Shown here: positions 35,201 to 43,526 of the stretch, piece after piece | Position numbering within the stretch: position 1 is the stretch's first letter | How the letters are laid out: each line of letters starts with the position of its first letter | From: Synaphobranchus kaupii | Lineage: Eukaryota > Chordata > Actinopteri > Anguilliformes > Synaphobranchidae | Assembly: GCA_029718625.1 (NCBI GenBank) | Contig: CM056379.1 | Span: forward strand, 65,375,626 to 65,439,625 | Reading direction: 5' to 3' | DNA: 64,000 nucleotides | The notes under the pieces: generated by a model | What the model was told of the DNA's origin: nothing | The model's database searches: none | What the model saw: only the letters and a program-made list of their open reading frames with translations | Made by a program: the position numbers and the translations under genes

Positions 35201-36257
35201 CTGTGGGAGGCAGCCAAGAATCAGCAGGCAGAAGAGGAGGAGGAAGGGGAGAAATCAAGTCGAAGGAGGCGGAGACAGGAGCGCTGCCTCAGTCTGATGG
35301 GCACCTCGGTGGACAGCGGCCTATCGCTGACGGCGCAGGAGCACGACGGACGTCTGTGGGAGGGCGGTCCTGAGAGCCCCCAGTACAGCGCCCCCTTGCA
35401 CCACCTGTGGATGACCTATGCCCGCAGCTCCTCCTACATGAGCAGTGATGACACAGAGAGTGAGGACGAGGACATGTGGGAGGAGCTACAGGAGCTCCGC
35501 GAAAGGTACATGTTTTCACACCCCCACCCAATGACCTTCTCCAGAAGATTTAAACTTAAAACTTTTAAGATTCTATTAAGTTCCTTCCAAGTAATCTTTC
35601 AGATAATCTTTTTTTTATATATGCTTCAAAATAACAAGTTGTAGCAGGAGTAATGGCTGCCACTGTTGTACTAGGAAGATGTGTAACGCTGCATGTTTTG
35701 TATGTGAAAAATAAAGATTTAACAATGACTCATGTCCACTGCTCCTGTAAGTCAATTATTTGTCTGTTCCTGTTCTAACCCGCACCTTCAGTGTGCTTTG
35801 AAATTACTCTCTCTCTATTTCTCCTCTCCTCATCTCAGACACCTGTCAGAGGTGCAGACCCTGCAGGCTACCCAGAAGAGGGAGATTGAGGAGCTGTACA
35901 AGAAGACTGGAAAGGTGCCCCCGCCGGGCATCGTCTCCCCTGCCACCATGCTGTCCTGCCGACAGCGGCGTCTGTCCAAAGGCGGGGGCTTCCCCCCCTC
36001 CCGGCGGAACAGCCTGCAGAGATTGGAAATCTTGCCACCTACAGGTGAGAGCATGCGGCCGACGGGGAGACAATTCAACAGCCAGTACTGTAAAAAAACA
36101 TACGTAGCTAATGTACGTTATATTCTTATTTTGAACTTCCTGTCCCACAGGCATCATGAGGAAGAACTCATTCAGTAGCAGCAGCAGTGGCTCCCAGGAC
36201 CGGCCCAGCAAAGGTGTAACATTCGCAGCAGACTACAGCATAATGGTGAGGCCCTGA
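20079..36257 (+). CDS. wnk4: WNK lysine-deficient protein kinase 4, C-terminal half (12 exons)
   Basis: WNK4 is a cytosolic Ser/Thr kinase that activates SPAK/OSR1 and so controls Na-Cl and K transport. The window holds about 900 C-terminal residues, from [10 protein letters not shown] to [12 protein letters not shown]. Evidence for WNK is the PF2-like domain ([32 protein letters not shown]) and the RFQV docking motif. Evidence for WNK4 over WNK1-3 is the tail order [40 protein letters not shown], which matches my memory of mammalian WNK4. The RRxS sites there correspond to the SGK/PKA-type sites known in WNK4. All splice phases agree. The kinase domain and promoter are not in the window. One exon carries an apparent +1 frameshift. 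I cannot tell which teleost paralogue this is. Confidence 0.9.
20484..21140. mobile_element. Intronic element with TAAGCGGTGCAG termini
   Basis: TAAGCGGTGCAG at 20484 and CTGCACCGCTTA ending at 21140 form a perfect 12-bp inverted repeat 657 bp apart. The interior is non-coding. It lies in the wnk4 intron between exons A and B. Superfamily unknown. Confidence 0.6.
21355..21428 (+). CDS. wnk4: wnk4 exon B
   Basis: Acceptor CTCGTTCCCAG, donor GACAG|GTAACC. Encodes [20 protein letters not shown] and SPVD. It joins in phase 0 upstream and phase 2 downstream; the junction codon with exon C gives Ser before YASD. Confidence 0.85.
22420..22897. mobile_element. Probable MITE with GGCTGCGTTC termini
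   Basis: GGCTGCGTTC at the left and GAATGCAGCC at the right are inverted at 9 of 10 positions. The interior has paired ends (CCTTTCTTCCTG...CTCCCTCG versus CGAGGGAAG...AAGGGAAGGG). Intronic and non-coding. The termini are short, so the call is tentative. Confidence 0.45.
23163..23234. repeat. Dispersed repeat, left part (interrupted)
   Basis: Reverse complement of about 37465-37530 (shared TTATGACAGGTTTTGGATAG-like word). The repeat resumes at 24366 after the inserted element. Confidence 0.7.
23235..24365 (-). mobile_element. Solo-LTR-like insertion, 1131 bp
   Basis: Its edges are GTGTTAGG at the left and CCTAACAC at the right, flanked by TAT on both sides. The related sequence at 37440-37480 is continuous at this point (CCCCTATACTCATGAAATG on the minus strand) and acts as an empty site. 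On the minus strand the element runs TGTTAGGATCC... to ...CCTAACA, with an ATTAAAC signal and a CTGCGTTTGGGTCC block near the 3' end, like fish LTRs. Internal repeated AACAGGCAGGGGTC blocks are visible. No pol gene, so it is either a solo LTR or a non-autonomous element. Confidence 0.65.
24366..24845. repeat. Dispersed repeat, right part
   Basis: Continues the repeat begun at 23163. It is the reverse complement of about 37028-37465, with shared landmarks TGATTTGTAGTTAA, GTGCACTGC and CACATATGTA. Non-coding. Confidence 0.75.
24846..25615. other. wnk4 intron, no element recognised
   Basis: Mostly unique-looking sequence. A GC-richer stretch at about 24840-25100 has no splice-bounded frame matching WNK4. 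Confidence 0.45.
25616..25751 (+). CDS. wnk4: wnk4 exon C
   Basis: Acceptor TTGCCACAG, donor GGG|GTACGA. Encodes [20 protein letters not shown] followed by the basic segment [15 protein letters not shown]. Human WNK4 has the parallel SYASDAASGLSD and a basic RRRPRSRLRV stretch. The Arg-rich run could be a regulatory or phosphorylation site; that is inference. Confidence 0.9.
26030..26146 (+). CDS. wnk4: wnk4 exon D, PF2-like domain part 1
   Basis: Acceptor TTGCCCACAG, donor ATG|GTGATT, both in phase 0. Encodes [19 protein letters not shown] and [20 protein letters not shown]. This is the first half of the WNK PF2-like (OSR1-C-terminal-like) domain, which binds RFxV-type peptides or regulates the kinase. 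KMVTF also fits a PP1-docking consensus, but so do many sequences. Confidence 0.93.
26922..27095 (+). CDS. wnk4: wnk4 exon E, PF2-like domain part 2
   Basis: Acceptor CTTACCCAG, donor CACAG|GTCGGT, both in phase 0. Encodes [34 protein letters not shown] and a Pro/Gly-rich linker. It completes the PF2-like fold seen in all WNK kinases. Confidence 0.93.
27240..28409. mobile_element. Tc1/mariner non-autonomous fold-back element (Sleeping Beauty-type ends)
   Basis: Inserted at TA (27238-27239 and 28410-28411). The ends begin CAGTTGAAGTCGGATGTTTA and carry the Sleeping Beauty-style IR/DR layout: an outer repeat around TGTTTACATACACTTAG and an inner repeat around AGTTTACATACACTAAG about 200 bp in, plus GGACATCTACTTTGTGCATG. 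Beyond the ~245-bp terminal repeats the interior is also a long palindrome centred near 27825, so almost the whole 1.17 kb folds on itself. No transposase frame remains. It sits in the wnk4 intron between exons E and F. Confidence 0.92.
28412..30392. other. wnk4 intron, unique-looking
   Basis: No repeat boundary or WNK-like exon recognised. A 35-base splice-bounded segment at 28432-28466 would break the phase between exons E and F and was not accepted. Confidence 0.5.
30393..31186. mobile_element. Inverted-repeat element bounded by TTAA
   Basis: TTAA at 30393-30396 and 31183-31186 flank long inverted arms (about 30397-30660 and 30925-31182). The arms start AGCACAACTGAACTTTGGTA and end with its complement. 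The ~270-bp centre is not paired and has no gene. TTAA duplication is typical of piggyBac elements, but the termini do not start with the usual CCC, so the class stays open. Located in the wnk4 E-F intron. Confidence 0.75.
31298..31352 (+). CDS. wnk4: wnk4 exon F (55 bp)
   Basis: Acceptor TTTCTTTTAG, donor CCTG|GTAAGG. Encodes [18 protein letters not shown]. Starts in phase 0 and ends in phase 1; both match the neighbours. Too short for ORF tools; called from phase and splice signals. Confidence 0.75.
31542..31676 (+). CDS. wnk4: wnk4 exon G
   Basis: Acceptor CCCTTTGCAG, donor CCCAG|GTACAG. Encodes [32 protein letters not shown] and [13 protein letters not shown]. Ser/Pro-rich linker with an RSQSF possible basophilic kinase site. 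Confidence 0.8.
31677..33071. other. wnk4 intron, no element recognised
   Basis: GC-richer in the first 400 bases. I see no splice-bounded WNK segment and no repeat with clear ends. Confidence 0.45.
33072..33943 (+). CDS. wnk4: wnk4 exon H (large Pro/Ser-rich exon)
   Basis: Acceptor TTGTCTTTCAG, donor TACG|GTGAGC, 872 bp. Encodes about 290 residues starting [20 protein letters not shown]. It is low in order-forming residues and rich in Pro, Ser, His and Tyr. The segment [20 protein letters not shown] aligns in position and character with the SLASAFSLAV...AQSLLSP helix of mammalian WNK4, the only conserved hydrophobic patch in this region. The reading frame also continues past the donor to TAA at 33966, but the downstream exon fits only if spliced. 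Confidence 0.88.
34046..34139 (+). CDS. wnk4: wnk4 exon I
   Basis: Acceptor TCCCCACAAG, donor TGAAG|GTAAGA. Encodes [20 protein letters not shown] and [19 protein letters not shown] corresponds to RLAPISEEG of mammalian WNK4, just upstream of the RFxV motif. Confidence 0.82.
34140..34927. other. wnk4 intron, no element recognised
   Basis: AT-rich, no repeat edges or exon signals that I can support. Confidence 0.45.
34928..35505 (+). CDS. wnk4: wnk4 exon J with RFQV motif; apparent +1 frameshift
   Basis: Acceptor TTGCTCCCAG, donor GCGAAAG|GTACAT. The first part encodes [24 protein letters not shown] is the RFxV motif that docks SPAK/OSR1. It then runs through [18 protein letters not shown]. 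The conserved second part ([54 protein letters not shown]) is in the next frame, so exon length is one base off for the flanking phases. The likeliest spot is the six-G run at 35169-35174. It could be an assembly error, a real null allele or a very short intron. Confidence 0.85.
35169..35174 (+). other. Six-G run at the frame change in wnk4
   Basis: Upstream of it one frame gives a WNK-like sequence; downstream the next frame does. The downstream frame has a stop at about 35126, so the switch must lie between about 35127 and 35183. Removing one G here would join the two conserved parts. Confidence 0.6.
35710..35715 (+). promoter_or_regulatory. Intronic AATAAA polyadenylation signal
   Basis: AATAAA lies 66 bases after the stop codon (35642-35644) met if transcription reads through the exon J donor. 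Used together they would give a shortened WNK4 with a hydrophobic tail ending LYMLQNNKL and no coiled coil. Chance occurrence is also plausible. Confidence 0.3.
35839..36044 (+). CDS. wnk4: wnk4 exon K, coiled coil and basic tail
   Basis: Acceptor CTCATCTCAG, donor CTACAG|GTGAGA. With exon J it encodes the coiled coil [30 protein letters not shown], then [20 protein letters not shown] and [17 protein letters not shown]. This order is diagnostic of WNK4. RRLS and RRNS fit basophilic kinase sites known to regulate mammalian WNK4. Confidence 0.94.
36151..36257 (+). CDS. wnk4: wnk4 last exon (C-terminus)
   Basis: Acceptor CTGTCCCACAG. Encodes [20 protein letters not shown] and [12 protein letters not shown]. 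The frame then reads VRP and stops at TGA 36255-36257. Mammalian WNK4 ends soon after KGVTFAGDVGRM, so a stop here is expected. ATG|GTGAGG at 36246 is also a usable donor, so another short exon cannot be excluded. No canonical AATAAA was found within the next 150 bases. Confidence 0.85.
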
Positions 36258-36477
36258 GACTTTTCATCCTGACAAAGACCCTTTTTGGTTTGAAACATAT
36301 TGTCCATCCACACCAGGGGGTAGGCAAGATGGTCCTGGTTATTGCTCCATCCAAACCTATAAGTACAAAACTTTTGTTTGCGTAAGCGCCTCTTTTTGTG
36401 ACCTGTCTTCAGAATTAAAATTATTAATGACTCAATAGATTTGTGGAGTGCCTGAAATTACAGTGTTTTTATTGGCC

Positions 36478-36960
36478 TTATTCTCAGGGTGTGTCCAACT
36501 CCACTTTTTCTAGTTAGAGGGAGCATATTTTGAGCGCAAAGTAAGGCGCAAGGTTCAAAAGGGCTGAAGGGCCTCTTCATTAATTATAGGTGTGTCTTGG
36601 GCGTAACATACAATAAATCAATCAGAGTGTTATCTCCCATTCCCTTTAAAAGCTACCTGCATTTGCTAGTATAATGGCGGATTTAATAAGACTGCAAAAA
36701 GAGCGAATTACAGCTGGGGAAACAGACCTGCTCGTGCGCACGAATATATGGATTAATATTAGAATGAATATTATTCGGACAAACCATTATGAGGGGTTCC
36801 CGGTAATTCACCACCAAACTATTTCCCGTTTCCCAGAAATATAATAATGGGAAACAGGAAAATATTTTCCATTAGTTTACAACAGTGCTGTTATTTTAGA
36901 AAATATATGTGGTTTAATTTCATGCCTTTGGAAATCCCAGCCTACTTCCGTAGCCGTAGT
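36478..36960. mobile_element. GGGCCCTATCTT-family repeat, diverged internal fragment
   Basis: Shares CTTCATTAATTATAGGTGTG, CATTCCCTTTAAAAGC and ATATTATTCGGACAAACCAT with 11994-13910 and 52466-54427. Both termini are missing. It lies just 3' of wnk4. Confidence 0.7.
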
Positions 36961-37027
36961 TGCGCAGATGGCTAATTTGGTCAATTTTCGCCTATTTAGG
37001 GGGTGCTCTGTTTAAGGCTTCATAACT

Positions 37028-37530
37028 CCAGGTGTGAGCATCAGAGAAACTTGGCAAATGGCTTAAATGAAACAAGACAGTTTTACCATTTACATTACAA
37101 ACATTGTATTTGTTTATTTTCATAATTTAAAGCAAAAAATTTTTTTTCTTTAGTTTGCAATGAAATACAGAGAGCTACATATGTGAAACAGGTAAATCTA
37201 TACATTTCCTGGATCATGAACTCTGTGACCACAAGAGTGCAAAATCTGAGGATGATATGCAGAACTACTAAAGATCTATGATGCAAAATATAGGCAGTGT
37301 ACCCTGTTGCCAATTGGTGTCTCCAAATCTATCCAAATGGCAAAATTGTGCACTGCTCTAAATCATAAAATAATGGTATATTTAACTACAAATCAAATGT
37401 TTTGGATCATAAAACTCACTTTTGCATAATTTTCAAGTGGGAATTACTATCATTTCATGAGTATAGGGGGTAGATATCTATGGGTCCAAAACCCTATCCA
37501 ATACATGTCATAAAATGAATAATATTCAAT
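37028..37530. repeat. Dispersed repeat, uninterrupted copy
   Basis: Reverse complement of 23163-23234 plus 24366-24845. It lacks the 1131-bp insertion and so shows the pre-insertion structure. Confidence 0.75.
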
Positions 37531-37540
37531 AATGAATAAA

Positions 37541-38144
37541 CTATAGTGTTGGCAAGTCAGTTAGGACATCTACTTTGTGCATGACACAAGTAATTTTACC
37601 AACAATTATTTACAGACAGATTATTTCACTTTTAATTCACTATATCACAATTCCAGTGGGTCAGAAATTTACATACACTAAGTTGACTGCCTTTAAATTT
37701 TTAATATTTGGTCGCATATCCTTTGCATGCCATGACTTCCTGATGTCTGTGACCCAACAACATCAAAAGACTCTTGATATCTTATTTTCTGGTACTCTTA
37801 CAAGCGATACTATAACGTCTCTGCATTTGAATGGATCTCTATGGGAATTGGGGGGTAGGACTAGATTTAGCTGTGAATTACACTGGAACAGTATGGAAAC
37901 ACATGGTTGGGTAAATGGCTCTGAGTCATCAAGGGTCTGACGTATCAAACAAGCCTTAAAACATCACTCTGCTGCCAGAAATACAGCAGATATGGATGGA
38001 TAACTTGAAGGGTTTCTTCTTCTGACTTATTTTTCCATAGAGTTCAATAGGAGAATTTGTCAGGAGAAACAACCCTTAAAGAGATCCATCCATATCTACT
38101 GCATATCTGGCAGCAGAGTGATGGTTTGAGGCTTGTTTGATACC
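37541..38144. mobile_element. Tc1-type element, left part, split by a LINE
   Basis: Matches 27330-27935 of the intact element from CTATAGTGTTGGCAAGTCAG onward, but the outer ~90 bases are gone. The inner direct repeat (AATTTACATACACTAAG) is kept. The element stops at GATACC and resumes at 40716 after a LINE. Confidence 0.88.
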
Positions 38145-38418
38145 CCACACCTCGTCCTCTCCGAAGCCGTTTCATATCAGCCTGGCTATTGTTCACTTCG
38201 TGCTCTGCATTGTGGGACTAACTGCATTGTGGGACTAACCTCGCTAACCTTGCTCTAGTTGACTGCTGAAATAATTGGCACGATTCTGGCATCTTATAAT
38301 TTTATTGTTTTTAGTACGATTTTATCATTTTATTATTTTCGAATGTTACTATTTTATTATTTTAGCATTTTGTTATTTTAGCATTTTACTATTTTATCAT
38401 TTTATTATATCTCCGTGA

Positions 38419-39213
38419 GTGGACACGGAGGATAGTTCACATTTCTGCACATACAGAATTAGCATTTACCCGGGAGTAGAAATGCCGACCCTGAACTCCC
38501 TGCATTGCGAAAACTGCAATGCATTAAAGGAAAGGATTTCAGTTCTGGAAGGACGCATCTCGGTCCTACATTCAATCAAAGAAGACGAGATGCTACTTGA
38601 CTCACTTATGGAGTCCCGTGGAGCTGATGCTGCTGTCTTGCTGCTTCACCCAGAGGCCGAGCTCCCTGTGGAGGCGGTGGATGCCCCAGTCTCGCTCCTT
38701 CACCCTGAGGCCAAATTCCCTGTGGAGAGGCTGGTCTCGGAGGAATGGCCGAGGCTCAGGGCCAGACCGGAGACTTGCAGCACACCAGCTACTGCAGGTG
38801 CTAACGCTCCTTGGATCAGTGCCCCGATTGGCAGCCGACGAGGAAGGTGCATGTCTTTACCCCCAGTCCCAAAAGAGCTTCGGCTGACGAACACTTTCCA
38901 AGTGTTGGATGGGCTCTCTCAGTCCTGGGAAGAACCCCAAGCACAGAATGGTCCGGGCGATTTTGGCTGTATTCGGGCGGCTCACCGGTCCAATGTTGGA
39001 ACAGACCAACGGTCCTCACACCAGGCGGCGACCTCCACTTCCCGGCGAAGGTTCCTCGCGGAGGCCGTGATCAGTCGCTCTGGTGGTATTCCTTGTCCTG
39101 TGCCAGTAGGAAATCCGTCTCCCAGACCTGATGGTGCGGCCTTGCCACAACATTCGCCTTGGATTCCTCAGGTTCACCATCGCCTTGTCCCCTCTTCTCC
39201 CCGACTACATTGA
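38419..39213 (+). pseudogene. LINE ORF1-like protein (N-terminal part)
   Basis: The frame encodes MPTLNSLHCENCNALKERIS at about residue 22, a Cys-x2-Cys motif followed by a heptad pattern (VLEGRISVLHSIKEDEMLLD). The repeated phrases LLHPEAELPVE and LLHPEAKFPVE indicate an internal duplication. The rest is low complexity. The esterase follows in another frame, so the reading frame is broken. Confidence 0.6.
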
Positions 39214-39449
39214 TAGTGGGTGATTCAATAATTAGGAATATTCGCTTCTTCAATGTAGCGACACGCTGTTTCCCTGGAGCCACGGTCCCGGTTATCCTAA
39301 GTAAGCTACTTTCCTCACTCCCGACCTCTATAGTCCGGGTTATAGTTCATGTGGGGACAAATGATACAACCCATCGGGAGTCTGAGCGCACAAAAAACGA
39401 TTTTAACCTCCTTTTTAACATTTTAAAAGACTGGAAAGTCTGTTTTTAA
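39159..39449 (+). pseudogene. LINE ORF1 SGNH-esterase segment
   Basis: LIVGDSIIRNIRF holds the GDS block with the nucleophile Ser, and VRVIVHVGTNDTTH holds the GxND block III. These are SGNH/GDSL hydrolase signatures found in ORF1 of CR1/L2 LINEs. The catalytic block V (DxxH) is not seen before the stop at 39447. Confidence 0.75.
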
Positions 39450-39546
39450 TTCCGGGCCCATCCCTACTTTCGGTCGTGGAGCTGGCCGTTTTAGCAGAAT
39501 CCTCAGCCTTCACACTTGGCTTCAATCTGCCAGCAGGACTCACAAC

Positions 39547-40466
39547 ATGGGCTTCATTGACAATTTTAACTTGTTTTGGAACCGTTCTTCTCTTTTTAAT
39601 AAAGACATCTCGAAAGGTGTGCCGCAGGGTTCTATATTGGGTCCAGTCCTTTTCACTTTGTACATAAATGATATTGCCTCCGCACTAAAAAACTGCCAAG
39701 CCCATTTTTATGCTCACGATACGATTGTCTACTGTGTAGCAGATTCTGTACAACTGGCTACTGAAAGACTGCAACTTGCGTTCAATGCTCTTCAAGAAGC
39801 ACTCTTCAATCTTAAACTGGTTCTAAATGCAAGTAAAACTACATTTTTTTTATTTACGAATGCTAAAAATATTGATCCTGATAGTCTATGTATAACTACA
39901 GTAAATGACACTTGCATTGCGAAAGTCTCATAGTACAAGTATCTTGGTATCTGGATTGACCATGAACTCGAATTTAAGCATCATATTGATAACCTTGTCA
40001 GCAAGCTGCGTCAGAAGGTTGGCTTTTTTGTACAGGAACAAATCCTGTTTTCCCTTGTTGTGCAGGAAAAAGAATCGTTGAAGCAACTTTCCTGTCTGTC
40101 TTGGACTATGGTGATGTGATCTATAGACACGCTGCGTCTTCAATGCTAAAGCCACTTGACTCAGTCTATCACTCTGCCCTTAGATTTATCACAGGTGCTA
40201 ATTACAACACTCACCATTGTCTTTTATATAACATGGTTGGTTGGTCATCCCTGGAAATGAGGCAAAATAGGCATTGGTATCTGTTTATTTATAAGGCGCT
40301 TCTTGGGAACTTGCCGCCGTATATTTCTGTACTGTTAAATCAGAATCTTGGCCCTTACCTCACTCGATCAAATGATTGGCTTACTCTAGAGGTCCCCTGT
40401 ATGCGTACGGAACTTAGTAAGACTGCCTTCTTATTTGCTGCTCCACACTCTTGGAACCTGCTATAA
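39547..40466 (+). pseudogene. LINE reverse transcriptase fragment
   Basis: The first part (to 39933) has KGVPQGSILGPVLFTLYIND and AHFYAHDTIVYC. The catalytic YADD-type box reads YAHD, so an essential Asp is replaced by His. An in-frame TAG follows KVS before YKYLGIWIDHELEF. The thumb part then continues in another frame (40101-40466, SVLDYGDVIYRHAASSMLKP). Clearly inactive. Confidence 0.85.
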
Positions 40467-40715
40467 AGCACTTTTAAGATAGACTCTCTCCCATCTATTG
40501 GTCGGGTCAAGGCATTGATTAGGGACCATTATGTTTCTATTTGTCCCTGCTTTGTTTGATGCTTGTTGAAATGTGTGTTTATTATTGTTATTGTTGTTAT
40601 TATTGTGTTTGTTGTTGTTGCACTGTACTGTATATGTGTATCCTTGTGCACTTGGCCCCACCGAAAATGAGGGTCTCCCTCAGTGGTCCCCGAGTTTTAA
40701 ATAAAGGTAGAATGA

Positions 40716-40840
40716 ATACCTCAGACCCTTGATGACTTACAGCCGTTTTACCAACCATTCCAGTATTCCATACTGTTCCAGCATAATTTACAGCTAAATA
40801 TAGTCCCACCTCCCAATTCCCATAGAGATACATTCAAAAG
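40716..40840. mobile_element. Tc1-type element, right part
   Basis: Resumes at ATACCTCAGACCCTTGATGA after the LINE and matches 27923-28040 of the intact element. It stops before the right terminal repeat, so this copy has neither complete end. Confidence 0.85.
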
Positions 40841-41280
40841 GGTAAACGAATCGACTGTTGGTGATATAAAAACGTTGAAGGATATAAGGATGTCGCGCAT
40901 GCTCAGAACCCACGCCACAGAGCTCAAGTGCAGAGCAGGAATATCGACTTTCCTTATGGAAAGCCAAATGAGTCACAATTCACCACAAACTAGACGCGTT
41001 GTACCATTGTATTGTATTTGTGCTTTTAAAAACGGCCTAAAAACGCTACTACAACGCATTTTGCTAATAGTCTAATGAGCTCTGCCTGGTGTTTTTCATA
41101 ACCAAAAAGGTTGAAACTGCCTCACCCAATCAATGATGATCAAGGTTAGAACAGACTCGACCTCACCTGTTCACCACAGATCGTGCCTATGAAATTATGC
41201 ATGTGTGATGTGCATTCACCACTGTACTACTTCATTTGTTTCGGTAACATGATAGGCTAATCTAGGTAGTGTAAAGCTAA

Positions 41281-41778
41281 TCTGAACAAAAACGTCTACG
41301 ACGTAAAAAAAGCCAAGTTACTCACGCATAGCCTACATAGCGCTGTCTATAAGTCCTTAATTCCAACTTGCAAAAACTAATTTTAAAACCTGTACATTTT
41401 GTAAAGTAAACTTGCCAACAAAGTATAACCATATCCTTTCTGGAGTGTAATTATTCATCAACTGTTAAAAACATTAATTGAAATCATATGTTGTTCCATG
41501 AGGCACAATCTCTTCATATGCTAAGATGAAGAAACACAGGGCCAAGTTGCATTAAATAATTTAGGAAAGTTTGGATAGCATTGCTTTGGAATAGAGCTAG
41601 TTTATTTAGTGTGAGCTACGATAGGCAATATTGTTAGTTGTAACTTGGCCACATTTTGATATCAATACTTTTAAAGGCAGGCCTAGTTTTTGCAAGTTGG
41701 AATTAAGGACTTATAGACAGCGCTATGTAGGCTATGCGTGAGTAACTTGGCTTTTTTTACGAGACGTTTTTGTTCAGA
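41281..41778. mobile_element. 498-bp inverted-repeat element
   Basis: Arms of about 90 bp start TCTGAACAAAAACGTCT and include AGCCAAGTTACTCACGCATA and CTATAAGTCCTTAATTCCAA; both are repeated in inverse at 41691-41778. The centre is unpaired and non-coding. No clear target duplication. Confidence 0.8.
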
Positions 41779-42218
41779 TATCACTTATTTTTGGTAGCTA
41801 ACTAATGATGAACAATGCATGAAGATAATGACATTGAGAGAGACATGCATACAGAATAGTACATGCATTCCAAATAAATGCATGCAGACATTCGCATAAC
41901 CATAACGCCCTCTACTGACGAGAATGATGACATTTCTCCTATTAGCGATAGCCCACAATTACATTAAAAGAGTTTGTAGATGAGCTGTATTTCATGTCTA
42001 ATGGAATACAATGAACAGCACCACCTGAACTAAGGATCATGAAGAAGCATGTAAATTAATTAACCAAGTCTATATGGAGACATGCATGCACAATAGGCTA
42101 GACGCAAACACATTGTAGCTGAAATAAATACATTCTACATACTACTACTAAGAAAGTAGCCTACCAGAGATTATTCTTCTGATTATTATTATAATGAAAA
42201 TTGTTTGCAGTAAGATAG

Positions 42219-42555
42219 TACATTGTCTGCAGAGTAGCGTAGACTAGAGCAATGTCCGGAGGCTATAGTAATTTTTTTAAAGTGACTAACCATGAATCAG
42301 ATATGTTTAGGGAATTGGAGGTTTATGAAGCCGATCTCTCAAGGCATTGCAGCTATCAATTCTTAATGTATTATCGTAAATTCTTAATTTTCCTAGTAGT
42401 TAATTTTATGGTGACATTGTGTTATGTGTGAAAAGGATAAACTGAACAGAGCTGAAGTGAATAAATGAATGAAGACATAATAAAGAAATGTTGGCCAAGG
42501 CAAGCGTTGAACGTTCGGCTTCCACAGTGAGTCAGACAAGACCGCGGCGTAATGG
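42219..42555. repeat. Direct repeat, copy 1
   Basis: Shares TGACTAACCATGAATCAGAT, CCTAGTAGTTAATTTTATGG and GAACAGAGCTGAAGTGAA with 42958-43320, with small indels. Confidence 0.85.
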
Positions 42556-42957
42556 ACAGCACGCTCCACACAGACAAATATTTTTGTCGGCATTTGTGTG
42601 AGATTAAAACATGTAGCCAATGGCATTTTTACATTAATGCAAGAACGCGATGTTAACCAGATCATATTCTGCATTGGAACTTTTTTATTTGCTTGACAAA
42701 TGGCCATGGGATGCCTGTTCCCATAATGTTAGCTAGCCTATTGCATTACTGTCATGGTGTCCAGTGACTGAATTGTTTAACAGGCTACAAGTGAACAGTT
42801 AAAATTGTAAACGTGTCTTTGCCTTTGTGTTGGTCTGACTTTCACCATTTCACTGTAGTATAAATAGGCTACAAGTGAAACATTGAACAGTTCATATTGG
42901 AAACGTCTTTTGCCTTTTTTTCCGGTAGTTAAATTAAACGTGTTTGCAGCTACATTA

Positions 42958-43320
42958 TCTGCAGAGTAGTGTAGACTAGGCTAGAGCCACATTCGGAGGC
43001 TATTGTTTTAAAAAAAAATTTTTTTTAAAGTGACTAACCATGAATCAGATATGTTTGGGGAATTGGCGGTTTATAAATCCAATCTCTTAAAGGATTGCAG
43101 CTTATAGGAGTCAATTATCAATTCTTAATGTAGGCTATTATCGTAAACTCTTAATTTTCCTAGTAGTTAATTTTATGGTGACATTGTGTTATGTGTGAAA
43201 AGGATAAAGTGAACAGAGCTGAAGTGAAGAAATTAATGAATAAAGAAATGTTGGCTGAGGCAAGGGTACGTTGAGGTTCGGGTTCCACAGTCAGTCAGTC
43301 ATGACCGCAAGAGCAGAGCG
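42958..43320. repeat. Direct repeat, copy 2
   Basis: Second copy of 42219-42555. A smaller word, ACAAGTGAA...GAACAGTTAA...TTTGCCTTT, also recurs at 42785, 42870 and 43381, so the block is a decayed tandem array. Confidence 0.85.
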
Positions 43321-43322
43321 TA

Positions 43323-43372
43323 ACACCCTCCCCAAACCAGACAAGAGCTAGCGTCCGGTTTGGGGAGGGTGT
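43323..43372. repeat. Hairpin with 20-bp stem
   Basis: ACACCCTCCCCAAACC pairs with GGTTTGGGGAGGGTGT. The stem extends four more positions with one mismatch (AGAC/GTCC) to an ~10-base loop containing AGCTAG. It sits at the end of the direct-repeat copy 2. Function unknown. Confidence 0.85.
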
Positions 43373-43526
43373 GATATAATACAAGTGAAACATTGAACAG
43401 TTAATATTGGAAACCTCTTTTGCCTTTGCAATAAAAATACGTTAATGTGTTAATGTGAAAATAATAACAGTCTAAGAAATTAAAAGTACTTAACAGTTGC
43501 ACATTGTTTTTGTGGAAAATAAGCAT

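Larger units (their letters stand above)
38145..40715 (+). mobile_element. LINE (CR1/L2-like) inserted in the Tc1 element
   Basis: Flanked by a perfect ATACC target duplication (38140-38144 and 40716-40720). In order it carries an ORF1 with Cys-x2-Cys and coiled coil, an SGNH-esterase segment, a piece of reverse transcriptase and a 3' tail with AATAAAGG. The region between esterase and RT is largely missing, so it is an internally deleted copy. The combination of ORF1 esterase and RT is typical of CR1/L2-group LINEs. Confidence 0.82.

Noticed and set aside
35289..35531. Minus-strand Cys/Arg-rich frame
   Set aside because: Shadow of the GC-rich wnk4 exon J.
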